Assembly: GCA_964531225.1 (NCBI GenBank)
Contig: CAZHDB010000009.1
Coordinates: forward strand, 1-48,058
From: CAZHDB01 sp964531225
GTDB taxonomy: Archaea > Thermoproteota > Thermoprotei_A > Sulfolobales > Desulfurococcaceae
DNA: 48,058 bases
Direction of reading: 5' to 3'
Below, piece by piece: positions 26,263 through 33,656 of the stretch; within the stretch, counting starts at the first letter, position 1, and every line of letters begins with the position of its first letter. Both the position numbers and the translations under genes were made by a program. A model generated the notes under the pieces. That model worked only from the letters and a program-made list of their open reading frames with translations. It was not told the DNA's origin and ran no database searches.

Positions 26263-26938
26263 ACCGTTTCTTCCTCTCCCTTCTTATTTCGTCAAGAGCT
26301 TTTGTAGCTAATTCCATAGCCTTTCTAGGCTTATAGGATATCCCGATACCGATTTTAACATAATCTGGTAAAGAGTCTATGAATTTCTTATAGCTATTTA
26401 AGGGTAGTATTGCGATGATATTGTCTCCTCCAAGGTAGCCTGCTAGACCACCGTATCGATATGCTATGTTTGCCACTTCTGTAAAAAATTTCATCGTTAA
26501 TGTGTATGTTTCATAGATACTGGTCTCATATGTTAGTCTAGTAATATTGTCTATATCTATATGTAGCACTACAGTTGGATCTTCTTTTCCCTCAATATAA
26601 ATAAAATTCTTTGTAGATGTAGCTAAATAATAAGTTGCAAGTAACTGAGCAGTTGATGGATATTCATGAGCTATGGATACCATTCTAACTTGAACTGGTG
26701 TGGATGTGGATATGGCCGTGAAAATTTCCTCATGTTTCCTTTTAGAAATAGTATTTGATAAGCCAAGGTAATAGTCATATCGTAGAGGTATTAATAAGCC
26801 ATCATTTTTAGAAAAAAGCTTTTGCAAAGTAGAGTATAAATCTGCTTGACTCGACTGGATAATCCATTCTCTATCAAAGCCCAATTTTTCAGTCCAATAC
26901 CTATACCTGTACAATTCAATTACAGTTATACGGGGCAA
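26225..26938 (-). CDS. arfA: GTP cyclohydrolase III
   Basis: 237 residues resembling the methanogen enzyme that opens GTP to the formamidopyrimidine nucleotide, first step of archaeal riboflavin and F420 synthesis. Marks are an N-terminal ITVIELYRYRYWTEKLG, HIDIDNITRLT at the first metal-binding half, and YLGGDNIIAIL, the GGDN variant of the GGDEF-like fold. It starts at TTG 26938, about eleven bases after GAGGT and 23 bases after ribH. As last gene of ribB-ribC-ribH-arfA it supplies the first intermediate, which is strong context support. Confidence 0.9.
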   Translation of the reverse strand: MPRITVIELYRYRYWTEKLGFDREWIIQSSQADLYSTLQKLFSKNDGLLIPLRYDYYLGLSNTISKRKHEEIFTAISTSTPVQVRMVSIAHEYPSTAQLLATYYLATSTKNFIYIEGKEDPTVVLHIDIDNITRLTYETSIYETYTLTMKFFTEVANIAYRYGGLAGYLGGDNIIAILPLNSYKKFIDSLPDYVKIGIGISYKPRKAMELATKALDEIRRERKKRFIEYRDVSSIQE

Positions 26939-26961
26939 TTAATTGATACCTCTGATTAAGT

Positions 26962-27423
26962 CTACTCAACAAACAATGTCTCACCAGCTGGTGCAGCACT
27001 ACTTAATAATTTAAGTCTACGAATCATTTTTACTGCTGCCTCAACAGCTCTTCTAGCATAATCATCTACACGCTCTAATGCCTGCATACGTGAAGCACCC
27101 GGCCCTATGATACCCAATGACACAGGCTTACCATATTCAATCATCAAGTCCATTATCTTCCGGCCAGCCTGACTAGCTACTAGTTCATCATGTTTAGTTT
27201 CTCCTTGAATAACCGCACCTAGAGCAACAACTCCATCAACATCATTTTTCTCAAGAAGTTTTCTTGTCGCTACGGGGATCTCGAAAGCCCCTGGTACCTT
27301 AACTACATACCTAACTTCTGCGCCAAGAAACTTTGCATGGTTTAGTGCTCTCTGTAACATGAGATACGTTACGTCATAATTAAACTCGGAAACAACTATT
27401 CCTAGTCTAATTCTTTCCTCCAC
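26962..27423 (-). CDS. ribH: 6,7-dimethyl-8-ribityllumazine synthase
   Basis: 153 residues. IVVSEFNYDVT (substrate pyrimidine loop), KVPGAFEIPVA, ALGAVIQGETKHDE with the catalytic histidine, and SLGIIGPG are all lumazine synthase marks. It joins the ribityl-aminouracil to the butanone phosphate made by RibB; the product goes to RibC. GTG 27423 lies seven bases after GGAGGTG; the nearby ATG is in a frame that stops quickly. The spacing to ribC is 13 bases. Confidence 0.95.
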   Translation of the reverse strand: MEERIRLGIVVSEFNYDVTYLMLQRALNHAKFLGAEVRYVVKVPGAFEIPVATRKLLEKNDVDGVVALGAVIQGETKHDELVASQAGRKIMDLMIEYGKPVSLGIIGPGASRMQALERVDDYARRAVEAAVKMIRRLKLLSSAAPAGETLFVE

Positions 27424-27436
27424 ATAACTTCACCTC

Positions 27437-27904
27437 CTATGGTTTTAATGGACCCACGTCAGGATATCCCTGACGCAGGCCTTTACCGGCATGTTTTGTT
27501 AATGCTTCTCTACCATATTTTATGAGCTTCACTAAATTTAAAGCATGTTTTCTAGACCGGTCTATTGCTATATTATATAGTTCATTAGGATCATTTGTCT
27601 CATCTTCGTGTACCGTTACGTCTATGACGTGCTTGCCTACATTTATTTGAAGCATTATAAGGCCTATACTCATTGCCAGATAACTATACTTATCAACTGG
27701 TTTAGCCCCCACCCATCCAAAAGTTATTACTGCCTCACAACCTTCATCAAAGAGTTTCTTAGCAGCTACAGGTATATCCTTTATACCTGGAACGGTATAT
27801 CTTAAAATAACTGATTCTGGAAGATGCTCCTTAATAACCTCTATAGCATATTTTGCCATGTCTACTCGAGAAAAAGTTGTATCTACGACCCCAATCTTAA
27901 TCAT
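27437..27904 (-). CDS. ribC: riboflavin synthase, archaeal type
   Basis: 155 residues related to lumazine synthase rather than to bacterial RibE, as is normal in archaea: IGVVDTTFSRVDMAKYA, RYTVPGIKDIPVAAK and TFGWVGAKPVDKYS. It converts two lumazine molecules to riboflavin and the pyrimidine. ATG 27904 lies inside the last codons of ribB, so the two are translationally coupled; a longer in-frame version reaching into ribB is not supported. The C-terminal tail (GLRQGYPDVGPLKP) resembles the family. Confidence 0.93.
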   Translation of the reverse strand: MIKIGVVDTTFSRVDMAKYAIEVIKEHLPESVILRYTVPGIKDIPVAAKKLFDEGCEAVITFGWVGAKPVDKYSYLAMSIGLIMLQINVGKHVIDVTVHEDETNDPNELYNIAIDRSRKHALNLVKLIKYGREALTKHAGKGLRQGYPDVGPLKP

Positions 27905-28586
27905 TAAGGATCCCTCTTCTCTCAGCCTCGACAATAATGTCGAAACCATCTATATAATGGAGTCCATGTCTACGTGCATACCTCTGGGCCTCTTCTCTAG
28001 GCAAAGATGTACCCTCGCTAAGCATTTCAGCTATAACCATGCTTGGTATAAGGCCAGTTATTACAGCAAGAGCAGTTACTAGTTCAGTATGACCTTTACG
28101 ACTACCAAGACCTCTGCTTGTAAGAATAGGTACGTGTCCAGGCGCATAAAACTCCTTGTAAAAAACATCTAGAGCATCCTCCATAAAACCCTTATAAATA
28201 TTCTCAGCTACCTCATGTAACTTACGAATAGTTAATGCCCTGTCAAAGTCACTAATCCCTGTTTTCGTATCGACGTGATTGACCCATATATTAAACGCTG
28301 GTGGATCACCATATCTAGGTCTTTTATTAACAAGCTTACCATACACCGGATGTTTTAGTAAAGCCTCATTGAGAAATGGAAGTTCCAAGGCTTCCCGGAA
28401 AAGCCTTCCAGAGACATAGCATATGAGGCCTCCGGCATCTTTTCTAAGCCGAGTTATTTTGTCATAGCTTATGGATCCAGCGTAGTATACCATATCAGTT
28501 TCCGCTTCACGAGACATAGAATCAAATATTAAAACAGGCTTACCAGCTAGCAATGAATTACGAATACTAATCCAATCTACAACCAA
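27897..28586 (-). CDS. ribB: 3,4-dihydroxy-2-butanone 4-phosphate synthase
   Basis: 229 residues. LIFDSMSREAETDMVYYA is the acidic substrate/metal loop, GGLICY and the basic patch follow, and GHVPILTSR plus RKGHTELVTALA give the second half of the active site. It makes the four-carbon unit from ribulose-5-phosphate. Start is TTG 28586 with GGAGGAG seven bases upstream; a nearby ATG (28591) reads quickly into a stop. It is first in the riboflavin operon, with a leader of about 40 bases. Confidence 0.95.
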   Translation of the reverse strand: MVVDWISIRNSLLAGKPVLIFDSMSREAETDMVYYAGSISYDKITRLRKDAGGLICYVSGRLFREALELPFLNEALLKHPVYGKLVNKRPRYGDPPAFNIWVNHVDTKTGISDFDRALTIRKLHEVAENIYKGFMEDALDVFYKEFYAPGHVPILTSRGLGSRKGHTELVTALAVITGLIPSMVIAEMLSEGTSLPREEAQRYARRHGLHYIDGFDIIVEAERRGILND

Positions 28587-28616
28587 GACATGGCTCCTCC
28601 AAGTAATAGTGTTCTG

Positions 28617-28630
28617 GGTGAATACTCACC
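28617..28630. promoter_or_regulatory. inverted repeat at the predicted start of the riboflavin transcript
   Basis: GGTGA-ATAC-TCACC has perfect 5-bp arms. A minus-strand TATA box TTATTTATA (28651-28660) would start transcription near 28629, inside the repeat. That position suits a repressor operator for the rib operon. I cannot name the regulator; the archaeal riboflavin repressor RbkR is a possibility only. Confidence 0.4.
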
Positions 28631-28751
28631 TACTCCTACCTTACATACAATATAAATAATAAATTTTGTACATGTAGCGTGACTAGCCGAGTAATGATGG
28701 GAATTAGTTTTCAAGGTAAAATTGATTAATATCATACTAGAGACTAGTTAC

Positions 28752-28815
28752 TGGGCGATGAGGAATCCTAGTCCATCTGATAATGGGGTGAGGAAGGGAT
28801 CTCCGGCTCTGAGCC
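28752..28815 (+). ncRNA. box C/D guide sRNA ending next to the amidohydrolase start
   Basis: Box C (C)GATGA at 28756-28761 and box D CTGA at 28809-28812 are closed by a terminal GGC/GCC stem (28754-28756 with 28813-28815). Inside are a perfect D' CTGA (28777-28780) and C' GTGAGGA (28788-28794). Guides are GGAATCCTAGTCCAT before D' and AGGGATCTCCGGCT before D. Length and spacing are those of archaeal guide RNAs. I could not match the guides to rRNA or tRNA from memory. The remaining part of the 28587-28822 gap is the riboflavin promoter and AT-rich sequence. Confidence 0.8.
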
Positions 28816-28822
28816 ATATATT

Positions 28823-29929
28823 TTGAATACTAAGTATATAGTCTATGGAAAAGATTATGACATTATTAAGAAAGCACACATAGTTATTGAGGATGGTATT
28901 GTAAAGGAAGTTTCTAATGGCTGGGTAAATAATGGTATTAATTTCAAAAATGCCATAGCTATACCTGGAATATTTAATGCACACATCCATTTATTGGATT
29001 CAATAGTTCCAGAAGCGTGCATAGGATACGATCTATCTAGTTATGCGGGAAGTAAAGGACTGAAGCATTCACTAATAAGACTCTATAGTAGAAACTATGA
29101 TTTCTATGAACACTTTATATCCAAAGAACTGGTTTATTATAACGGAATAGGCGATTTCTTAGAAATACATGAATTATGTGAACCACTAAAGACTACAGCT
29201 AACAAGTATGGTTTAAGATACATACCTTTGTCAAGACCTCATAGATACGATGATGAATGGGAATATCTTGATGTGGCTGGAAAGTGTGGAGGCTTAGGCA
29301 TTAGCAATCCTACAAGGATCCCTCCATGGATACTTAATGCTCTTGCAAAAGTATCTAGAAGAACCATAGTTGCGGCACATATTGGTGAAACCAAGAGAAT
29401 GTGGAAAATTGGAGCGTTAGAATACCTGGTATATAATGGCGTGTCTTTAAAGCATGTTGTACATGGAGTGTACATGGATCCATGGGAATACGAATTACTT
29501 GTAGAACATGATATTGTTTTGGTAACGTGTCCAAGTAGTAATCTATGGTTCCTAGGAAAATTGCCCGACGTCTATAAGGCTTGGACTAAAAACGTTGATC
29601 TAACTATTGGAACAGATAACACTGGCTGTTTTAAGCCTGATATATGGAGAGAAATAAATATAATATACAGCCTCCTTGTATCCAATGATCCGTATATTAG
29701 GTCGAATGACGTCTTAGCCAAAATATCAAGATCATCTATTAAGGCTATAGGAATAAACGATCTTCCATGGTTTATTGAAGAGGGATATAAAGCAAATATA
29801 TACTTAATTGATGCTGATCGAATTATGTTAGATAGAAGCCGGGATATTATTGGTTCAATTATGAAGAGAGCGAGTATAGATCATCACCTTGCAAGAATTA
29901 TAGGAGACAAAATAATATATCACAAATAA
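28823..29929 (+). CDS. amidohydrolase-superfamily deaminase (COG0402-like), candidate riboflavin-pathway deaminase
   Basis: 368 residues. The composite beta-sandwich plus TIM-barrel plan shows ligands His54/His56 (NAHIHLL), His186 with Glu189 (AAHIGET, the deaminase H-x-x-E), His214 (VHGVYMD), CPSSNLWFLG and Asp265 (IGTDN). This set matches mononuclear aminohydrolases such as cytosine and S-adenosylhomocysteine deaminases. TTG 28823 is the only possible start: an in-frame stop lies at 28781 and no SD precedes it. A guide RNA ends eight bases before it. It diverges from ribB-ribC-ribH-arfA, so a pyrimidine deamination in riboflavin synthesis is my inference. Other purine or pyrimidine deamination is possible. 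Confidence 0.83.
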   Translation: MNTKYIVYGKDYDIIKKAHIVIEDGIVKEVSNGWVNNGINFKNAIAIPGIFNAHIHLLDSIVPEACIGYDLSSYAGSKGLKHSLIRLYSRNYDFYEHFISKELVYYNGIGDFLEIHELCEPLKTTANKYGLRYIPLSRPHRYDDEWEYLDVAGKCGGLGISNPTRIPPWILNALAKVSRRTIVAAHIGETKRMWKIGALEYLVYNGVSLKHVVHGVYMDPWEYELLVEHDIVLVTCPSSNLWFLGKLPDVYKAWTKNVDLTIGTDNTGCFKPDIWREINIIYSLLVSNDPYIRSNDVLAKISRSSIKAIGINDLPWFIEEGYKANIYLIDADRIMLDRSRDIIGSIMKRASIDHHLARIIGDKIIYHK

Positions 29930-30034
29930 TCATTGATATGATAAGTTCAGCCAAGGATTATTATGATAAAGTTTTAAACAAGCCGTCGTATAATAGTCTA
30001 TTAAGACATCATTGTAGCCAGGTGATTGTAAGTA

Positions 30035-31141
30035 ATGTTAACAATATTAGATCCTTGGGGCCATTTTGCCATAGAGGAGTATGAGAGATTATTTAATCAA
30101 TTTGGTATAGAGCCCATAGATAAAGTTTTAGACAAACTCCCTAAACCACATAGATTCTTTAAAAGAAGGATTATATTTGGACATCGTGACTTTGATAAAT
30201 GGCTTGATGCGTTGAAGAAAGGAGAAAAAGCAACTATACTGACAGGGTTTATGCCTAGTGGACATGTGCATTTAGGCCATTATGCTGTTTTAGAAGAGCT
30301 AAGATATTATCAAGAAATAGGTATTGATATTACCATGGTTATTGCTGATGCAGAGGCATATGCTGTTCGTAGATTGCCTAGAGATAAAATTCTTGAATAC
30401 GCTAGGGAGTACATTACTTATGCTTTCGCAATAGGCCTCGATCCTAAGAAAACGAAAATATACTTTCAGACAAACTATAAAACTACCTATTATAGGCTTA
30501 TACAAATGTTTTCTCGTAAAGTAACTCTTGCCGAGATGGAAGCTATATATGGTAAGCTAGAGCCTTCAAAGATTATGGCCGCACTTACTCAGGCAGCCGA
30601 CATACTTCATCCTCAGCTAAAGGAATTTGGAGGCTACGAATGGGTTCTTGTTCCTGTTGGTGCAGATCAAGATCCTCATTTAAGACTATCAAGAGACATA
30701 GCTGATAGATTCAAGAACGAACTTGGCTTAAAAAGACCCGCGTCTACGTACCATAAATTTATCAGAGGACTTGATGGTAATAAAATGAGTAGTTCCAAGC
30801 CTGACTATGCTATATTCCTAAATGATCCATTAGATGTAGTAAAGTCCAAGATTATGAGAGCTCTTACTGGCGGAAGAGCTACAGCCGAAGAACAAAGAAG
30901 GCTTGGAGGTGAGCCAAATAAGTGTACAGTATATGATATGTATATGTACTATCTTGCAATAGATGATAAAGAACTCCATAAGATCTATACTGAATGTATT
31001 AATGGTGAAATACTATGTGGTATGTGTAAGAGAAGAGCTTTTGAAAGACTTAAAGAGATACTCGGCCTCGTAAAGGGGAAGTATGAAGAAATCAGTAAAT
31101 CCGGGATAGTAGATGAAGTAGTGGATTTTCCTAGTTTCTAA
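30035..31141 (+). CDS. trpS: tryptophanyl-tRNA synthetase
   Basis: 368 residues, the archaeal/eukaryotic type. A class Ic Rossmann core has the HIGH-like HVHLGH (77-82, within PSGHVHLGH). GADQDPHLRL contacts substrate. The KMSKS loop is KMSSSK (250-255). A C-terminal anticodon-binding helical domain has a cysteine pair (CGMCKRRAFE). ATG 30035 follows CAGGTGATTG. A TATA-like ttttaaac lies near 29972. Its stop overlaps the end of the convergent transporter gene by four bases. Confidence 0.97.
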   Translation: MLTILDPWGHFAIEEYERLFNQFGIEPIDKVLDKLPKPHRFFKRRIIFGHRDFDKWLDALKKGEKATILTGFMPSGHVHLGHYAVLEELRYYQEIGIDITMVIADAEAYAVRRLPRDKILEYAREYITYAFAIGLDPKKTKIYFQTNYKTTYYRLIQMFSRKVTLAEMEAIYGKLEPSKIMAALTQAADILHPQLKEFGGYEWVLVPVGADQDPHLRLSRDIADRFKNELGLKRPASTYHKFIRGLDGNKMSSSKPDYAIFLNDPLDVVKSKIMRALTGGRATAEEQRRLGGEPNKCTVYDMYMYYLAIDDKELHKIYTECINGEILCGMCKRRAFERLKEILGLVKGKYEEISKSGIVDEVVDFPSF

Positions 31142-31980
31142 ATAGATACTAATATAATGGAGACGACTACAATAATTGTCCCAATAATATGTCTCGTTTT
31201 TACCTCCTCTTTTAGAAGCAGTCTTGCAACAAAAACGCCTGTTAACGGCGTAAGCGCAGTAGCTATAATTGCAGGAGAGAATTCTAAAGCAGTTAATGCC
31301 GTGTAGAAAAAAGATCCTCCTATTCCAAATCCCAATATACCAGATAAATTGGTATATTTTAAATGATATATTGCAAGTAAACTATTCCTTATACCGTACA
31401 ATTTAAATGAAATTATGAATAATATAAGGCTTGCAATAAGTAATCTTAGGAAATTAAGAACAATAGGATCCATTATTGAGACTCCATACTTTACTAGGTA
31501 AACGAATATACCCCATGCTAGGCTAGCTATAATTGCATAAGCTAATCCTTTGGTTGATCCTTTAGACTCACTTAGTCCGCCATATGCTACGTATACACCA
31601 AGAATAGCCAGAAATGATGCTAATATATCTAGTAAACTTATATCAAGTCCTATAAAATATCCTATTAATTGTGCAACAACTACGTACGTATATGATACTG
31701 GTATTACGAGTCCCGGACTTCCAGTTCTGAGAGCAGCTACATAAGCTGTATCTCCTATAATTGCTCCACATACACCTACTAGGAATGCTATAATCAATGT
31801 ATCCCATGAAGGTGTATAACCCTTAAGTATGACGTATGGGAGGATAAGTAGTGATGCAATCAACGATCTTGAAGCATTAGCTACGATACTATTATATCTA
31901 GCTCGATCAAGAGCTATTAGTGATGGAGTAATAGACCAAGCTGCTATCGATATAGCTATGTAGATCCATCCAATCTCCAT
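31138..31980 (-). CDS. EamA/DMT-family transporter
   Basis: 280 residues in about ten hydrophobic helices, built as two repeated halves. The first starts WIYIAISIAAWSITPSLI and the second GLAYAIIASLAWGIFVYLV. Each has the EamA signature-like ending (ILGVYVAYGG and AIIATALTPLTGVFVARLL). The family exports or imports metabolites and amino acids; the substrate is not readable. ATG 31980 is used. It is on the same strand as the HPS-like gene, 59 bases downstream of it. Confidence 0.85.
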   Translation of the reverse strand: MEIGWIYIAISIAAWSITPSLIALDRARYNSIVANASRSLIASLLILPYVILKGYTPSWDTLIIAFLVGVCGAIIGDTAYVAALRTGSPGLVIPVSYTYVVVAQLIGYFIGLDISLLDILASFLAILGVYVAYGGLSESKGSTKGLAYAIIASLAWGIFVYLVKYGVSIMDPIVLNFLRLLIASLILFIISFKLYGIRNSLLAIYHLKYTNLSGILGFGIGGSFFYTALTALEFSPAIIATALTPLTGVFVARLLLKEEVKTRHIIGTIIVVVSIILVSI

Positions 31981-32039
31981 AGCCTTCGCCAGTTTAGTCT
32001 CTTAATCAATGCAGCATCTATGCTTGTTAGTAAGGAATA

Positions 32040-32720
32040 TTATATTACTCCCATTTCACTTAATAATTCCCTTGAAATACTTAGTGGGTTACTGGATTTA
32101 ATAATTGCTGAACCTACAATCACTATATCAACTCCTGCTTCTATGAAGCTACTTACTAGTCCTGGTTTTAATCCACCAGCAACAGCGACAAATGCATTGG
32201 ACTTTCTATTTCTAATGATCCTAATCAGATATTTAATCTCATCAATTAAGTCGGCTACCGTTATACCCCGCTTTATTTGTACATCTATTCCAACATGATA
32301 TATTATTATATCAGCTCCTAGATCTAGTGTTTTAATAGCTGTTTCTACTGGCGCAGGATTATTAATTAGGTCTACGGCTGCAAGTTTTCCATAAGTATGA
32401 GTTTCTCCTATAAACTCTTTAATAGTATCTTCACTAGAAACACTTAATACACTAACTATATCTGCCCCATTATCTATCATAAGCCTAGCTTCAAGTGCTC
32501 CTGTATCCATAGTCTTTGTGTCAGCGAAAATAGTTGCCCCTGTTATATTTTTCAATAGTCTAGGTGCCAAGACTCCCCATGATTTAATCAGGGGAGTGCC
32601 AGCTTCAATTATAAGATAGTCCTTTGGCAAGTTAGTTGTAAGTAAAGTAGCTAATTCTATTGCTTTGTTTAAGTCTGTTAAGTCTAGTGCGACTTGTAGA
32701 GCAGGTTTTCTGAACATCAT
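32040..32720 (-). CDS. 3-hexulose-6-phosphate synthase-like protein (OMP decarboxylase superfamily)
   Basis: 226 residues, a TIM barrel. LQVALDLTDLNKAIELA starts strand 1, IIEAGTPLIKSWG follows, and ADTKTMDTGALEA carries the D-x-K-x-x-D active site shared by hexulose-phosphate synthase and OMP decarboxylase. Strand 6-8 motifs are YHVGIDVQ, VAGGLKPG and VIVGSAI. HPS-type enzymes condense formaldehyde with ribulose-5-phosphate, or run backward to make ribulose-5-phosphate. The paired isomerase (PHI) is not next to it. Start ATG 32720 (or 32717) is eight bases after GGTG; longer in-frame forms from TTG 32759 lack an SD. Confidence 0.8.
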   Translation of the reverse strand: MMFRKPALQVALDLTDLNKAIELATLLTTNLPKDYLIIEAGTPLIKSWGVLAPRLLKNITGATIFADTKTMDTGALEARLMIDNGADIVSVLSVSSEDTIKEFIGETHTYGKLAAVDLINNPAPVETAIKTLDLGADIIIYHVGIDVQIKRGITVADLIDEIKYLIRIIRNRKSNAFVAVAGGLKPGLVSSFIEAGVDIVIVGSAIIKSSNPLSISRELLSEMGVI

Positions 32721-32806
32721 TCTATGGACACCATGTCTAATAGATAATTGGTTAGACAATTTTAAGAATATTGGACTAATTATTTATTTAAGGAGGATTG
32801 ATTGTA

Positions 32807-33553
32807 TTGTTCAAGGAAGATGTAAAAAAGATAAAGAAGATTATAAGGGAAAGAATATGGAAGCTTATAGAGGAACTGGATATTGCTAGATTTCCTAGAC
32901 CTGTTTATGGGAGAATACCTAATTTTATTGGCGCTGAGAAAGCTGCTGAAAGACTTTGTAAGACAAGTATTTGGAGAAAGGCAGAGATAATAAAGGTCAA
33001 TCCAGATAGTCCTCAGCAGCCAGTTAGATATAAGGCTTTACTTGATGGTAAGAAACTAGTAATGGCTACGCCTAGGCTTAGGAAGGGCTTTCTGTTGCTT
33101 GATCCGACTAGAATACCTTATCATAAGATAAGATATGCATCAACTATTCGCGGAGCATTTCAATATGGCAAATTATTATCACTCACAGAAATACCATCAA
33201 TAGATCTTATAGTTACTGGCTGTGTAGCCATAGATAAATATGGCGGTAGAGTTGGTAAGGGAGGAGGTTATGCTGAATTAGAGTATGCTATTTTGAGAGA
33301 ACTAAACGCAGTAAATGATGATACATTGGTTGTAACAACTATTCATGATGTTCAAATCATAGAGGATAAAATACCTATTGAAAAACATGATCTAACTATA
33401 GATGTAGCTTTTACCCCTACTAGGACACTTTACATAAAACCCAGGCCGGCTAAGCCTAGAGGTATTTATTGGGATTTATTAGGTGATAAAGCTTCTCTTG
33501 ACGTATTTAAGGAGTTAAAGAGAATTATTAGTAGTAGGAAGCGTTCTATATGA
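32807..33553 (+). CDS. 5-formyltetrahydrofolate cyclo-ligase family protein
   Basis: 248 residues. The family marks are a basic N-terminus (KEDVKKIKKIIRERIW), KLVMATPRLRKGFLLL, and the glycine-rich nucleotide/substrate loop GCVAIDKYGGRVGKGGGYA near residue 145. Archaeal members do not all use tetrahydrofolate, so the real cofactor is uncertain. TTG 32807 follows AAGGAGG (32790-32796) by ten bases; an in-frame TTG at 32798 is too close to the SD. It diverges from the HPS-like gene. Confidence 0.83.
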   Translation: MFKEDVKKIKKIIRERIWKLIEELDIARFPRPVYGRIPNFIGAEKAAERLCKTSIWRKAEIIKVNPDSPQQPVRYKALLDGKKLVMATPRLRKGFLLLDPTRIPYHKIRYASTIRGAFQYGKLLSLTEIPSIDLIVTGCVAIDKYGGRVGKGGGYAELEYAILRELNAVNDDTLVVTTIHDVQIIEDKIPIEKHDLTIDVAFTPTRTLYIKPRPAKPRGIYWDLLGDKASLDVFKELKRIISSRKRSI

Positions 33554-33656
33554 CTAAAATGGGTTTCAAAGATCTATTTAAGTATTCTATAGTAGGCATT
33601 TATATTAATTAATACTTCCCAATAAATGAGTAGTAAGGACTTGGGGGTGGCGCAGT

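Noticed and set aside
28690..28705. ATGATGG as a box C upstream of the 28752 RNA
   Set aside because: There is no box D or D' at a workable distance; the real box set begins at 28756.
29948..30013. Possible minus-strand box C/D RNA before trpS (CAATGATG ... CTGA)
   Set aside because: Box spacing is too long, no C'/D' pair is seen, and the AT-rich interior is better read as the trpS promoter.
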